From Corynebacterium dentalis (GTDB taxonomy: Bacteria; Actinomycetota; Actinomycetes; Mycobacteriales; Mycobacteriaceae): a stretch of 64,000 nucleotides of DNA. The notes under the pieces were generated by a model. The model was given only the letters and a program-made list of their open reading frames with translations. It did no database searches and was not told where the DNA came from. Positions 56,097 through 64,000 of this stretch are shown here, piece by piece; positions within the stretch are counted from its first letter, which is position 1; each line of letters begins with the position of its first letter. Position numbers and translations under genes: made by a program. The stretch is from positions 186,001-250,000 of the forward strand of contig NZ_OCTS01000003.1 in the NCBI RefSeq assembly GCF_900232865.1, given 5' to 3'.

Positions 56097-56819
56097 TTGT
56101 TCGACAATATCGTCAACTGGGTTGTACATCTGATGGAGTTGCTCGGAGCCCCGGGAGTGGGCCTAGCCATCTTCCTGGAGACGGTGTTTCCTCCCATCCC
56201 CTCTGAGCTAGTCCTACCGCTGGCTGGCTTCACCTCAACCCAAGGTGATCTCAATGCCATTGCAGCCTTTATTTGGGCCACCGTTGGTTCGGTTGTCGGC
56301 GCTTTGATCCTCTACTGGCTGGGCGCGGCCGTGGGCGCCCACAGGTTGCGAGCCATCGCGGAAAAAATGCCCCTCACCGAGGGCGAAGATGTGGACAAGG
56401 CGATCCTCTGGTTCGACAAGTTCGGTTCTTTTTCCGTATTCACCGGACGTCTGATCCCCGGCGTACGCAGTTTGATTTCCATTCCCGCGGGTGTGGATCG
56501 GATGCCGATGGGCAAATTCCTACTGTGGACCACAGCGGGTTCCGCGCTATGGAACGCACTGCTGATTTGGTTGGGCGTGAGCCTGGGCGCCAACTGGCAC
56601 CAGGTCACGGATTTCATGGATCAGTATTCCACTGTGATTTATGTGGTTCTGATTCTTATCATCGTGGTCGCCGTGTTCTTCTTGGTTCGCCGTTCTTATA
56701 AACGACGTCACGAGTCCCCCGAACAGCGCGCAGAGCGCGAGCAACGCGCCCGCGAAACCTACGAGGCGTACGCCAAGATGGAACGTAAGCACCAGAAGAA
56801 CCAGACTGAAGAAGGCTAG
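56097..56819 (+). CDS. DedA-family membrane protein
   Basis: The 240-residue polytopic protein has the DedA core: GVGLAIFLETVFPPIPSELVLPLAGF, then GSVVGALILYWLGAAVG, and FTGRLIPGVRSLISIPAG with the conserved Arg residues. Family members are linked to membrane-lipid recycling and proton-motive-force homeostasis. The C-terminal tail is long and charged (RRHESPEQRAEREQRARET). The start is TTG 56097, with GAGGG 8 bases upstream; no ATG fits. Confidence 0.88.
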   Translation: MFDNIVNWVVHLMELLGAPGVGLAIFLETVFPPIPSELVLPLAGFTSTQGDLNAIAAFIWATVGSVVGALILYWLGAAVGAHRLRAIAEKMPLTEGEDVDKAILWFDKFGSFSVFTGRLIPGVRSLISIPAGVDRMPMGKFLLWTTAGSALWNALLIWLGVSLGANWHQVTDFMDQYSTVIYVVLILIIVVAVFFLVRRSYKRRHESPEQRAEREQRARETYEAYAKMERKHQKNQTEEG

Positions 56820-56831
56820 GGCCTAAAACCA

Positions 56832-58277
56832 CTAGCCCTTCTTCACCGAGATAGTCCAGCCAGCATCCCCCGTGGCCTCGAAGTTCGTGACTTCATGACC
56901 ATCTACAGCGGCCCATCGAGGGATGGCATCTGTGGCCTGGGTGCAATCGAAATCGATGACCAGCTCCTCGCCGGAGTCCAAATGCCTCATCGCATCCTTG
57001 GCCTCGATCAGCGGAAATGGGCACACCGCGCCGAGCGTATCGAGGGCGTAGCGACCCGGTTCGATAACACGTAGACCGGAGGCGAGTGTGGCGTCGGACG
57101 AAGAAGAATTAACAGCAACCACAGGACCCTGCGCGGTAAGAACACCGGAACCACCGTCGAGGATGCCCTGCGGAGCGCGGGAGAAATCAACCGTGACCTT
57201 GCTGCTTCCACGTGGATCGGCATCATCAAGCTCAGGCTCAGAGCCCGCCACCGCAAACTCTGCTGGCTTGAGCCACAACTTGGCACCCAGCCACACACCA
57301 ACAGCAATGAATGCGAGCGCAACCCAGCCCTGGTAGCCAAACAGCGAAGTTTGCACCATTCCGTTGCCCACGGTGCAGCCACCGGCCAGGGAAGCGCCCA
57401 CACCCATCATCAGACCGCCGAAGACGGAGCGCACGGACTGAGTGGCATCCGGCACGCGCACGCGGAACTCGCCGGAAACCTTTGCTGCCACGAAGGAGCC
57501 CGCCAGCAGGCCGAGCACCAACAACGTGCCCCAATTCAAGCGCTCGCTGTCACCGGAGACGAGGAAGCGCAATGTATCCGAGGTAGGAGTGGTGATGCCC
57601 AAGCCACTGTCACGACCAGTGGCGGCGGACAACGGCCAGGCGATAACGCCCAGCAGGCCCACGATCAGCGCGGTGGAGTAGAAGTGCCACGGCTTTTCGG
57701 CCAACAGGTGTGCAAGACCCTGCTTCTTCGGCGCGAGCTGGGCCATTTGTGGACGAGCCTTTTCCTGCTTGAGGAAGTACGCGGTCAAGCCTGCGACCAG
57801 CGCCGCAAATGGGATGGCGAGCCACCACACCGAAATGCCCAGGCTTGCTTGCACCGAGGTCGCCTCAAAACTCCAAGACTTCATTGCGTCGGAGAATCCG
57901 GTGAGCACTCCGGACTTCATAGCTGCTGCGGACACGCCGTACATGAACAGGGCGATCCAGCTACCCACCAAGCCTTCACCGGAGCGGTACCACGTACCCG
58001 ATGCGCAACCGCCCGCCAGGATGATGCCCATGCCAAAAATCACACCGCCGATCACCACGGCCAGCGGCGCAAACGTATCTGCTTGCGCATCGATGACACC
58101 GGCACTACTCAGAACCGCCAAGCCCACCGCATGCACGGCGATGACGATGAGCAGGGCATTGAAGCCACGCCAAGTTTTTTGGGTAAAGATGTCTCGGATC
58201 ATGCCGGTGACGCAGAAGCGTCCACGCTGCATGACGAAGCCTAGGACTGCGCCGAGCGCAAGGCCGGTGAGAAGCAT
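56832..58277 (-). CDS. YeeE/TsuA thiosulfate importer fused to TusA-like domain
   Basis: The 481-residue protein joins a YeeE/YedE (TsuA) membrane domain to a C-terminal TusA/YeeD (SirA-like) sulfur carrier. The membrane part has about ten segments and the expected cysteine motifs RFCVTG, GGCASGTWYRSGEG and GGCTVGNGMVQTS. The carrier begins near residue 405 with ALDTLGAVCPFPLIEAKDAM, the Cys419-Pro-x-Pro motif. In separate-gene systems TsuA and the TusA-like partner import and process thiosulfate together; here they are one chain. The start is ATG 58277 with GAAGGA 6 bases upstream. Confidence 0.92.
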   Translation of the reverse strand: MLLTGLALGAVLGFVMQRGRFCVTGMIRDIFTQKTWRGFNALLIVIAVHAVGLAVLSSAGVIDAQADTFAPLAVVIGGVIFGMGIILAGGCASGTWYRSGEGLVGSWIALFMYGVSAAAMKSGVLTGFSDAMKSWSFEATSVQASLGISVWWLAIPFAALVAGLTAYFLKQEKARPQMAQLAPKKQGLAHLLAEKPWHFYSTALIVGLLGVIAWPLSAATGRDSGLGITTPTSDTLRFLVSGDSERLNWGTLLVLGLLAGSFVAAKVSGEFRVRVPDATQSVRSVFGGLMMGVGASLAGGCTVGNGMVQTSLFGYQGWVALAFIAVGVWLGAKLWLKPAEFAVAGSEPELDDADPRGSSKVTVDFSRAPQGILDGGSGVLTAQGPVVAVNSSSSDATLASGLRVIEPGRYALDTLGAVCPFPLIEAKDAMRHLDSGEELVIDFDCTQATDAIPRWAAVDGHEVTNFEATGDAGWTISVKKG

Positions 58278-58355
58278 GGGGAGTCCTTCGTGGATGTTTC
58301 GGGGGTCTCTTTCCTGCAGACTCTTATCAACGTCGCAGGAGTGCCACCCTATTCC

Positions 58356-58373
58356 AGACATACCGATCTGTCT
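58356..58373. promoter_or_regulatory. Possible operator upstream of the YeeE-TusA gene
   Basis: AGACA-N8-TGTCT, a short dyad 79 bases upstream of the start. It recalls the TAGAC/GTCTA half-sites of the corynebacterial sulfur regulator McbR, but the spacing differs from the N6 McbR consensus, so the regulator is uncertain. Confidence 0.3.
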
Positions 58374-58427
58374 AGTTCCTGCCCGCAGGTACCCACCGCC
58401 ACGCCAACTGCCCACACACAGCACAAA

Positions 58428-58463
58428 GCCGGTGCGGATCACCCGAAGGCGATCCACACCGAC
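58428..58463 (-). terminator. Terminator after pck
   Basis: On the minus strand GTCGGTGTGGATCGCC pairs with GGTGATCCGCACCGGC, with two G-U pairs, around a UUCG tetraloop, followed by TTTGTG. It is 20 bases downstream of the pck stop. Confidence 0.8.
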
Positions 58464-58483
58464 TTGAGAAAGAAAACCAGCTG

Positions 58484-60307
58484 TTACTGAGTTACTTCCG
58501 CAATGCGCTTCTTCAGAGCCTCGAACTCATCCCAGACCTCGGATGGAACCTTTGGACCCATGAACTTCAGCCACTCTTCGTTATCCGCGAGGTCACGCTC
58601 CCACTCTTCTGGGTTCACGGACAGAGCCTCGCGAATGTCCTCTTCGGTCTCAGTGAGGCCGTCGGTGTCCAAATCCTCGAAGCAGGCGGTGTTGCCCACC
58701 ACGGTCTCGTTGGCATCCACCTTGCCCTCGATGCGGTCGATGACCCACTTGAGCACGCGAGAGTTCTCGCCGAATCCTGGCCACAGGAAGCGGCCGTCTT
58801 CGCCACGGCGGAACCAGTTGACCAAGAAGACCTCCGGCATTTTGTCGCCGCCCTTCTTGCCCATGTTGATCCAGTGCTGCAGGTAATCGCCCACGTTGTA
58901 ACCGATGAACGGCAGCATGGCCATTGGATCGTGGCGCAGGGAGCCCACAGCAGCTTCAGCAGCTGCAGCGGTCTGACCGGAAGCCAGGGTGGCACCGATG
59001 AAGGTGGCGTGGTTCCAGTCGCGAGCCTGGGTCACCAGTGGCACGGTGTCCGGACGGCGTCCGCCGAACAGGATCGCATCCACAGGAACACCCTTGGGAT
59101 CGTTGAACTCTTCCGCTGCGGTTGGGCACTGCGCGATAGGCACGCAGTAGCGGGAGTTCGGGTGCGCAGCATTCTCGCCGGAATCCGGGGTCCACTCGTT
59201 GCCCAACCAGTCGATGAGGTGATCTGGGCGGTTCTCCAGGCCTTCCCACCACACGCTGCCTTCGTCGGTCTCGCCAACGTTGGTGTACAGGGTGTTTCCT
59301 GGCTCCACGGTCTTCATTGCAACCGGGTTGGAGGAGTAGTTGGTGCCTGGAGCCACGCCGAAGAAACCGTTTTCTGGGTTCACGGCGTACAGGCGGCCGT
59401 CCTCGCCGAAGCGCAGCCACGCGATGTCATCGCCCACAACCTCGGCGGTCCAACCCTCAATGGTGGGCTGGATCATCGCGAGGTTGGTCTTGCCACACGC
59501 AGAGGGGAAAGCAGCACAGATGTAGTAGGCCTTGCCCTCTGGGGAGACCAGCTTCAGGATGAGCATGTGCTCAGCCATCCATCCCTCGTCACGAGCCATG
59601 GCGGAAGCGATACGCAGGGCGTAGCACTTCTTCGCCAGGATGGCGTTACCGCCGTAGCCGGAGCCGTAAGACCAAATCTCGCGATCCTCAGGGAAGTGAG
59701 TGATGTACTTGGTCTCGTTGCATGGCCAAGGAACGTCCTGCTCGCCCTCGTCCAGAGGTGCGCCCACGGAGTGCCAGCCCTTGACGTAGCCGCCGTTTTC
59801 GCCGATCTTGTCCAGGGCTTCCTTGCCCATGCGGGTCATGATGCGCATGGACATCACCACGTATGGGGAATCGGTGATCTCCACGCCCAGCTTGGGATCC
59901 TCATCGGTGATGGGTCCCATGCAGAAAGGCACGACGTACATGGTGCGGCCACGCATAGAACCGGCGAAGTGCTCACGCATTTCTTCACGCATCTTCTCTG
60001 GCTCTACCCAGTTGTTGGTAGGGCCAGCATCTTCTTCATTCTTGGAGCAGATGAAGGTGCGGGATTCCACGCGCGCCACGTCGGCTGGGTTCGAACGACC
60101 GAGGTAAGAGTTTGGCTGCTTTTCTTCGTTCAGCTTCACCAAGGTGCCGCCTTCGACTAGCTCCTCCGCGAGCCGGTTCCACTCTTCGTCAGAACCGTCA
60201 CAGAAACGCACAGCGTCCGGTTGGAAAAGCTCAACGCTCTTCTCGATCCACTCCAGCATTTCCTTGTGGTTGGTTGGCGCTTCGCCCACGAGCCCACGGA
60301 TGGTCAT
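58484..60307 (-). CDS. pck: Phosphoenolpyruvate carboxykinase (GTP)
   Basis: Gluconeogenic enzyme converting oxaloacetate to PEP with GTP, 607 residues. Features: the P-loop/catalytic loop [12 protein letters not shown] (Cys271), [31 protein letters not shown], and the kinase region [14 protein letters not shown]. This matches a cell living on fatty acids or amino acids. ATG 60307 has GGGAGAG upstream. The promoter region contains a TATATAGATAAT stretch near 60350-60361 and a partial GlxR-like half-site (TGTGA near 60381), which I regard as weak. Confidence 0.97.
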   Translation of the reverse strand: MTIRGLVGEAPTNHKEMLEWIEKSVELFQPDAVRFCDGSDEEWNRLAEELVEGGTLVKLNEEKQPNSYLGRSNPADVARVESRTFICSKNEEDAGPTNNWVEPEKMREEMREHFAGSMRGRTMYVVPFCMGPITDEDPKLGVEITDSPYVVMSMRIMTRMGKEALDKIGENGGYVKGWHSVGAPLDEGEQDVPWPCNETKYITHFPEDREIWSYGSGYGGNAILAKKCYALRIASAMARDEGWMAEHMLILKLVSPEGKAYYICAAFPSACGKTNLAMIQPTIEGWTAEVVGDDIAWLRFGEDGRLYAVNPENGFFGVAPGTNYSSNPVAMKTVEPGNTLYTNVGETDEGSVWWEGLENRPDHLIDWLGNEWTPDSGENAAHPNSRYCVPIAQCPTAAEEFNDPKGVPVDAILFGGRRPDTVPLVTQARDWNHATFIGATLASGQTAAAAEAAVGSLRHDPMAMLPFIGYNVGDYLQHWINMGKKGGDKMPEVFLVNWFRRGEDGRFLWPGFGENSRVLKWVIDRIEGKVDANETVVGNTACFEDLDTDGLTETEEDIREALSVNPEEWERDLADNEEWLKFMGPKVPSEVWDEFEALKKRIAEVTQ

Positions 60308-60414
60308 TGAATCTCTCCCTCGGGTTGGATGCTGCTTCTCACACCCAGATTATCTATATAAGGCGCACAAGAAATAACTTTGTGAGCCCATACACTGTGG
60401 CATTCCCTAACAGC

Positions 60415-60783
60415 CTAGCCCCATTCCCCCCGTTCAACACATATCCACCTCTCCTCGTGCCATGTTTCGGCACGAGTCGTGGCATTTTCGGGGGGATTTG
60501 CTAGCGCGTGTTGGGCGGGATCGTTCCACCGCCATGCGGACCACTGCCCGTCAAAAGTCACATGTGAGACGTAGTCAATGCGCCCGTCACCGTCGGTATC
60601 CGCGAGAATGCTCATGCCCTCTTCATCGGTAAAGGTGGCGGATTCCTCGTCTTCCATCGCGGGCACGCGGTAGTCCGTGCCGTGCACGTCCATGACGAGC
60701 CCGTGCTCACCCCCGGGCTGTCCGGAGTGCGGTTCGAGGGGAAGTTGCGGGGCCAAGGGGTTGGCGTCGAAATCAAAGAACAT
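60415..60783 (-). CDS. Unknown protein with a calcium-binding-like loop
   Basis: This 122-residue soluble protein starts MFFDFDANPLAPQLP and contains DTDGDGRIDYVSHVTFDGQW, resembling the acidic loop of EF-hand or dockerin repeats (D-x-D-G-D-G-x-I-D) followed by a beta strand. No signal peptide is seen. The ATG at 60783 shares its A with the TGA of the upstream membrane-protein gene, so translation is coupled. I cannot name a family. Confidence 0.65.
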   Translation of the reverse strand: MFFDFDANPLAPQLPLEPHSGQPGGEHGLVMDVHGTDYRVPAMEDEESATFTDEEGMSILADTDGDGRIDYVSHVTFDGQWSAWRWNDPAQHALANPPENATTRAETWHEERWICVERGEWG

Positions 60784-61634
60784 CACCGACCACCCACTGC
60801 ATCGGCCACGCGAGGAATCTGCACGCGAGCGAGCACGTCCGCAGTCAGGGCATTCCACGCCTCCTTGAGCGCGACCGCTCGCTGCGCCGCCCGCGCCTTG
60901 CGCTCCGCAGCCTGCACCATCCACACGCGAGCCACCGCGCCGAACAGCGCCAGAACCACGCCAGCCAACACACCCCACAGCGGTTGCCCCAGCGCACGCC
61001 CGATGGCAAAGCCCAGCGCCAGTCCACCAATCAGGCCCGCTACCAGCGCAATGATCTGCTGCACGCGCGCCTCCCGGCCTGCATCCAACTCGCGCGATTC
61101 CGGCTCCGTGAACGTGGGGCACGCAACTCCCTGCCGCAGCAGCGCCACCCGCAGATGTTGCGTGTAGGTGCGGTGAGCAGCGGCGGAATCGGCGAGCTGT
61201 GGGTCTTGAATGATTTCTGACGCCACCCTGTTCATCTCCAACTTCACCGCCACGCGCACCCGCTCTGACCTCTCCAGGTCCGCCCGGCGCGCATCGGCCA
61301 GCCAGCGCTGAGAATTCAAGACGATGGTGTCCACGGCTTCCTGCACGTCCGCGACGGTGGCGCAGTGATACACGCCTGGCTGCTCCTGCCAGGCCCGTCC
61401 CTCCGGCTCCGCGGAGCGAGAGCGCGGCGGCCGGTAAAGCATCACCGCGCCCATGGCCTGGGACACGGCATCCACCACCTTTTGGTCCTCCGGGGTCCAC
61501 GCCCCCACCACGGCAACTACCCCGTTTAAATCGTCCTGCGGACCAGCCCCGACCACGGCTCGGCACCGCGTCAGTTGGCTGGCCACGGCATGCACCGTGC
61601 GTTGATCCGGCCCAATGACCGCAATCTTCTTCAT
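60783..61634 (-). CDS. Unknown membrane protein with N-terminal Rossmann-like region
   Basis: The 283-residue protein begins MKKIAVIGPDQRTVHAVASQL and VVAVVGAWTPEDQKVVDAV, resembling a nucleotide- or dinucleotide-binding beta-alpha fold, then a charged helical part (about 100-190) and a pair of membrane segments (about 196-240, IIALVAGLIGGLALGFAIG and WGVLAGVVLALFGAVARVW), ending in a basic helical tail. The domain order recalls membrane-remodelling or GTPase-like proteins, but no Walker A motif is present. It overlaps the start of the EF-loop gene and is divergent from trmB, with 33 bases between. Confidence 0.7.
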   Translation of the reverse strand: MKKIAVIGPDQRTVHAVASQLTRCRAVVGAGPQDDLNGVVAVVGAWTPEDQKVVDAVSQAMGAVMLYRPPRSRSAEPEGRAWQEQPGVYHCATVADVQEAVDTIVLNSQRWLADARRADLERSERVRVAVKLEMNRVASEIIQDPQLADSAAAHRTYTQHLRVALLRQGVACPTFTEPESRELDAGREARVQQIIALVAGLIGGLALGFAIGRALGQPLWGVLAGVVLALFGAVARVWMVQAAERKARAAQRAVALKEAWNALTADVLARVQIPRVADAVGGR

Positions 61635-61667
61635 GTGATCCCCTAATAGTCCCCGTAATCTGCAACA

Positions 61668-62477
61668 ATGTACGGGATGAATGAACCCGAAAACTCCCCA
61701 GAAGTACACGCATCGGATATGCAGTCTGCCGATAGCGCGGGCGCACTCCCCCATGGTCGCCCTCCGCAGACTGAGTTTAACGATGGTCGCGACTATCCGC
61801 GACTGGGCAGCTTCAGCTTCCGCCGGGGCACGCTAACGGATAACCAAGAGGCCATGTGGGAAGAGAACTGGCCACAGCGTGGCAAAGTGCTCTCCGATGA
61901 GGTCATTGACCTGGACGAATGGTTCGGACGGCAGGCCCCTGGCGGCACCATCGTGGAGGTCGGATCTGGTACGGGCACGTCCACTGCGGCGATGACGCCG
62001 CTAGAACCGGACACCAATATCGTGGCCGTGGAGATCTATCGTCCGGGCCTGGCCAAGCTGCTGGGCGCGGCCGTGCGCGAAGGCATTGACAACATTCGCC
62101 TGGTTCGCGGCGATGGCGTGGAAGTGCTGCATCGCATGTTCGAGCCGAACTCGCTGGCGGGAGTGCGGGTGTTCTTCCCGGATCCGTGGCCTAAGGCTCG
62201 TCACCACAAGCGGCGCATCATCCAGACGGGCACGCTGCACCTGATCGCGGAGCGTTTGCGCCCGGGTGGCATCTTGCACGTGGCCACGGATCACGCGGAC
62301 TACGCGGAGTGGATCGACGAGCTCGTCGAGGTTGAGCCACAGCTGGAGTATCTGGGATGGCCGGAGGATCAATCCGATATTCCCGTACTCACGGATCGCC
62401 AGATCATTACCAAGTTTGAGGGCAAGGGCTTGGAGAAGGATCACGTCATCAAGGAGTACCTGTGGCGGAAGCGATGA
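61668..62477 (+). CDS. trmB: tRNA (guanine-N7-)-methyltransferase
   Basis: TrmB methylates G46 of tRNA. The 269-residue protein has an N-terminal tail of about 55 residues, [15 protein letters not shown] as SAM motif [13 protein letters not shown], and the family signature [19 protein letters not shown]. The start is ATG 61668 (leaderless, TAATCT 6 bases upstream); ATG 61677 is an alternative. Its stop overlaps the NYN-protein start by 4 bases. Confidence 0.95.
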   Translation: MYGMNEPENSPEVHASDMQSADSAGALPHGRPPQTEFNDGRDYPRLGSFSFRRGTLTDNQEAMWEENWPQRGKVLSDEVIDLDEWFGRQAPGGTIVEVGSGTGTSTAAMTPLEPDTNIVAVEIYRPGLAKLLGAAVREGIDNIRLVRGDGVEVLHRMFEPNSLAGVRVFFPDPWPKARHHKRRIIQTGTLHLIAERLRPGGILHVATDHADYAEWIDELVEVEPQLEYLGWPEDQSDIPVLTDRQIITKFEGKGLEKDHVIKEYLWRKR

Positions 62478-63136
62478 ATGACCACGATTCCGAGTTTTCC
62501 CACCGTCTCGGCTCCTCCACGCAGCAGGATCCGTGCCTGCTGCTGGTGTGGGACGCGCCCAACATGGACATGGGTTTGGGTTCGATTCTAGGCAATCGCC
62601 CCACCTCCTCTTTCCGCCCGCGTTTCGATGCGGTGGGGCGTTGGCTGATCGATCTGGCCCAGGACATGGAGGAGGAGTTCGGCAGCCCGGTCATCCCTGA
62701 GGCCACGGTGTTCACCAACGTGGTTCCGGGTAATGCCGATGTGATCCGTCCATGGGTGGATGCCCTGCGCAACGTGGGTTTTGCGGTGTTTGCCAAACCC
62801 AAGGTGGAGGAAGATACGGACGTTGATGAGGATATGGTGGCCCATATTCGTCGACGCCAAGCCGAAGGCGTTCTAGACGGTGTGATCGTTGCCAGCGCGG
62901 ACGGCCGAAACTTCAAGGAACTGCTGGAGCAACTGGCAGACGACATACCGGTGACGGTCATTGGTTTCCAAGAACACACCACTTGGGCTGTAGATTCTTC
63001 AGTCATAGACTTTGTGGATCTGGAGGAGATCGAGGGAGTCTTCCGAGAACCTCTACCTCGCGTGAACCTTGAGTCGCTGCCAGAAGCCGGTGCGTGGTTG
63101 CAACCATTCCGTTCGTTGCTGACCCTGCTGGACTAA
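62474..63136 (+). CDS. NYN-domain (PIN-like) protein
   Basis: The 220-residue protein has a NYN fold: [19 protein letters not shown] with the first Asp/Asn pair, and [20 protein letters not shown] with the SADGDF-type motif that carries acidic residues in RNases. It could be an RNA-processing or quality-control nuclease coupled to tRNA modification. The start is ATG 62474 overlapping the trmB stop (ATGA). Its conserved position between trmB and an MmpL gene is also seen in C. glutamicum as I recall it. Confidence 0.85.
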   Translation: MNDHDSEFSHRLGSSTQQDPCLLLVWDAPNMDMGLGSILGNRPTSSFRPRFDAVGRWLIDLAQDMEEEFGSPVIPEATVFTNVVPGNADVIRPWVDALRNVGFAVFAKPKVEEDTDVDEDMVAHIRRRQAEGVLDGVIVASADGRNFKELLEQLADDIPVTVIGFQEHTTWAVDSSVIDFVDLEEIEGVFREPLPRVNLESLPEAGAWLQPFRSLLTLLD

Positions 63137-63219
63137 AAAATTGCCTGGCTGCGTGCCCTCGTGACCGCGCACCCGCAAATATGACGTGATTGACCTCTAT
63201 TCATAAGGAGACCCAACGG

Positions 63220-64000
63220 ATGTTCAGCACTTGGGGCGATATCGCATACCGATTCCGCCGAGTCATCCCGCTGGTGATCATCGCAGCCATCGTGGCGCTC
63301 TTCGCTATCTTCGGCACCCAGTTGGGCGATCGGATGAGCCAAGAGGGTTGGGACGATCCTCACTCCCAGTCCACGCAGGCTGCGGCGGTGGAGGAAGAGG
63401 TCTTTGGCCGCGATGATTCCGGCGACGTCATTCTGTTGGTGCGCAGCGAGCAGCCTGGCGGAGCGGTCACAGACGAGGTTAAGCGCTCCGTCACGGAGCA
63501 GCTGGACGCGGTGCAACAAAAGCATGCAGAGAATCTGGGTCCCATCACCAGCTTCTTCGATAACGGTCCGCGGCAGCTAGCTAACGAAGATGGCACGGCG
63601 GCGTTTGCGTCGATCGCGATGGCAGGAACGGGAGAGGACGTCCTCACCAACTTTCGGGCGGTAGAGGATGACCTGCGCAACATTTCTGTCGACGGTGTGA
63701 GCGTTGAAGTGGCGGGCGCGACTGCCGTCTCTGATGCCCTCGACGAGGGAATGTCGAAGGATATTAAGCGCGCCGAACTGGTGGCTCTACCTGCGGTGGG
63801 TGTGCTGTTGCTGCTGGTGTTTGGCGGTGTGATTGCTGCCGGCATGCCGCTGCTGGTGGGCATCTTGTCCATCATGGGCTCGGCGGGTGTGCTGGCTATT
63901 TTGGCCGAGTACACGCAGATCAACGTGTTCGCCCAATCCGTGGTCACGCTGCTGGGCTTGGGTCTGGCGATCGACTACGGCCTGTTCATGGTCTCCCGTT
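63220..64000 (+). CDS. MmpL/CmpL-family RND transporter, 3' end outside window
   Basis: The first 260 residues of a large RND exporter. One N-terminal membrane helix (about 15-33, VIPLVIIAAIVALFAIFGTQ) is followed by the first exterior domain (about 35-180), then segments including LVALPAVGVLLLLVFGGVIAA and LLGLGLAIDYGLFMVSR, which carries the Asp-Tyr pair of the MmpL proton relay. MmpL3-like proteins flip trehalose monomycolate; CmpL1 is the expected corynebacterial relative at this position. ATG 63220 has AAGGAG 9 bases upstream. The rest of the gene lies beyond 64000. Confidence 0.9.
   Translation, partial: MFSTWGDIAYRFRRVIPLVIIAAIVALFAIFGTQLGDRMSQEGWDDPHSQSTQAAAVEEEVFGRDDSGDVILLVRSEQPGGAVTDEVKRSVTEQLDAVQQKHAENLGPITSFFDNGPRQLANEDGTAAFASIAMAGTGEDVLTNFRAVEDDLRNISVDGVSVEVAGATAVSDALDEGMSKDIKRAELVALPAVGVLLLLVFGGVIAAGMPLLVGILSIMGSAGVLAILAEYTQINVFAQSVVTLLGLGLAIDYGLFMVSR

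Noticed and set aside
60360..60400. GlxR site upstream of pck
   Set aside because: Only one half-site (TGTGA) matches; the second half is too weak to call.
60784..61746. Upstream two-thirds of a long minus-strand frame covering 60784-61746
   Set aside because: Only the last 122 codons (from ATG 60783) look real; the rest is an out-of-frame shadow of the membrane-protein gene.

Overview
The window looks like chromosome from a mycolate-forming, lipid-using Corynebacterium, most like the lipophilic skin group around C. jeikeium and C. urealyticum. That placement is an inference. It rests on an AftD-type arabinofuranosyltransferase with a DUF2613 partner, a DUF3068 protein, an MmpL/CmpL-type RND protein at the right edge, a fadA-fadB pair, HspR/HAIR heat-shock control, a LysI-type lysine permease, and the gene order pck / trmB / NYN protein / MmpL, which I recall from other corynebacteria. 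The species cannot be fixed from the sequence alone. I found no tRNA, rRNA, CRISPR array, insertion sequence or phage gene.

Layout. 1-5020 (minus): a glycine cleavage operon, gcvP-gcvT-gcvH, then a small membrane protein cut by the left edge; a tandem glycine riboswitch precedes gcvP. 5138-10342: an SDR (plus), then a minus-strand run of aldehyde dehydrogenase, GltS-type symporter with a strongly folded leader, a rhodanese-fold protein lacking its catalytic cysteine, and a small membrane protein. 10606-11800: a YbaK-type deacylase and an AlkB-type dioxygenase. 11801-26871: a heat-shock region with clpB, dnaJ-hspR and dnaK-grpE, each preceded by HAIR operators. Interspersed are a lipoprotein, a globin/FNR-type reductase, a nitrilase-fold hydrolase, a WXG100-like plus DUF1023 pair, lysI, and an unknown gene lying between dnaJ and grpE. 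27003-35960: an esterase-like protein, a proline-rich membrane protein, alaT, a nonsense-interrupted gene remnant, a UDP-glucose dehydrogenase, an osmoprotectant ABC transporter with a permease-binding-protein fusion, and dcd.

35961-37469: a 640-base leader region followed by two tandem paralogous small secreted proteins, probably highly expressed. 37514-41536: VanW-domain protein, lipoprotein beta-N-acetylhexosaminidase, universal stress protein and DUF2613 protein. 41537-51414: an envelope-assembly cluster with aftD, an acyltransferase-3, a DUF3068 protein, a large polytopic membrane protein, a GT4 glycosyltransferase and a methyltransferase; several convergent pairs overlap at their 3' ends. 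51660-56819: fadA-fadB for beta-oxidation, a truncated lipase and a DedA protein. 56832-64000: a YeeE-TusA thiosulfate-uptake fusion, pck, an unknown two-gene module, trmB, a NYN-domain protein and the start of an MmpL-family transporter.

The observations most worth following are: (1) a DNA word, T/C tract plus CGACGCCA, that recurs on both strands and in all three reading frames; (2) an aftD reading frame that begins directly after the DUF2613 amber stop with no ATG, GTG or TTG before its conserved N-terminus; (3) a dnaK-type heat-shock operon split by an opposite-strand gene; (4) the tandem secreted paralogs behind a folded leader; and (5) the GltS leader hairpin. Many genes appear to be leaderless, with a -10-like hexamer 5-7 bases before the start codon; I used this to choose several starts.
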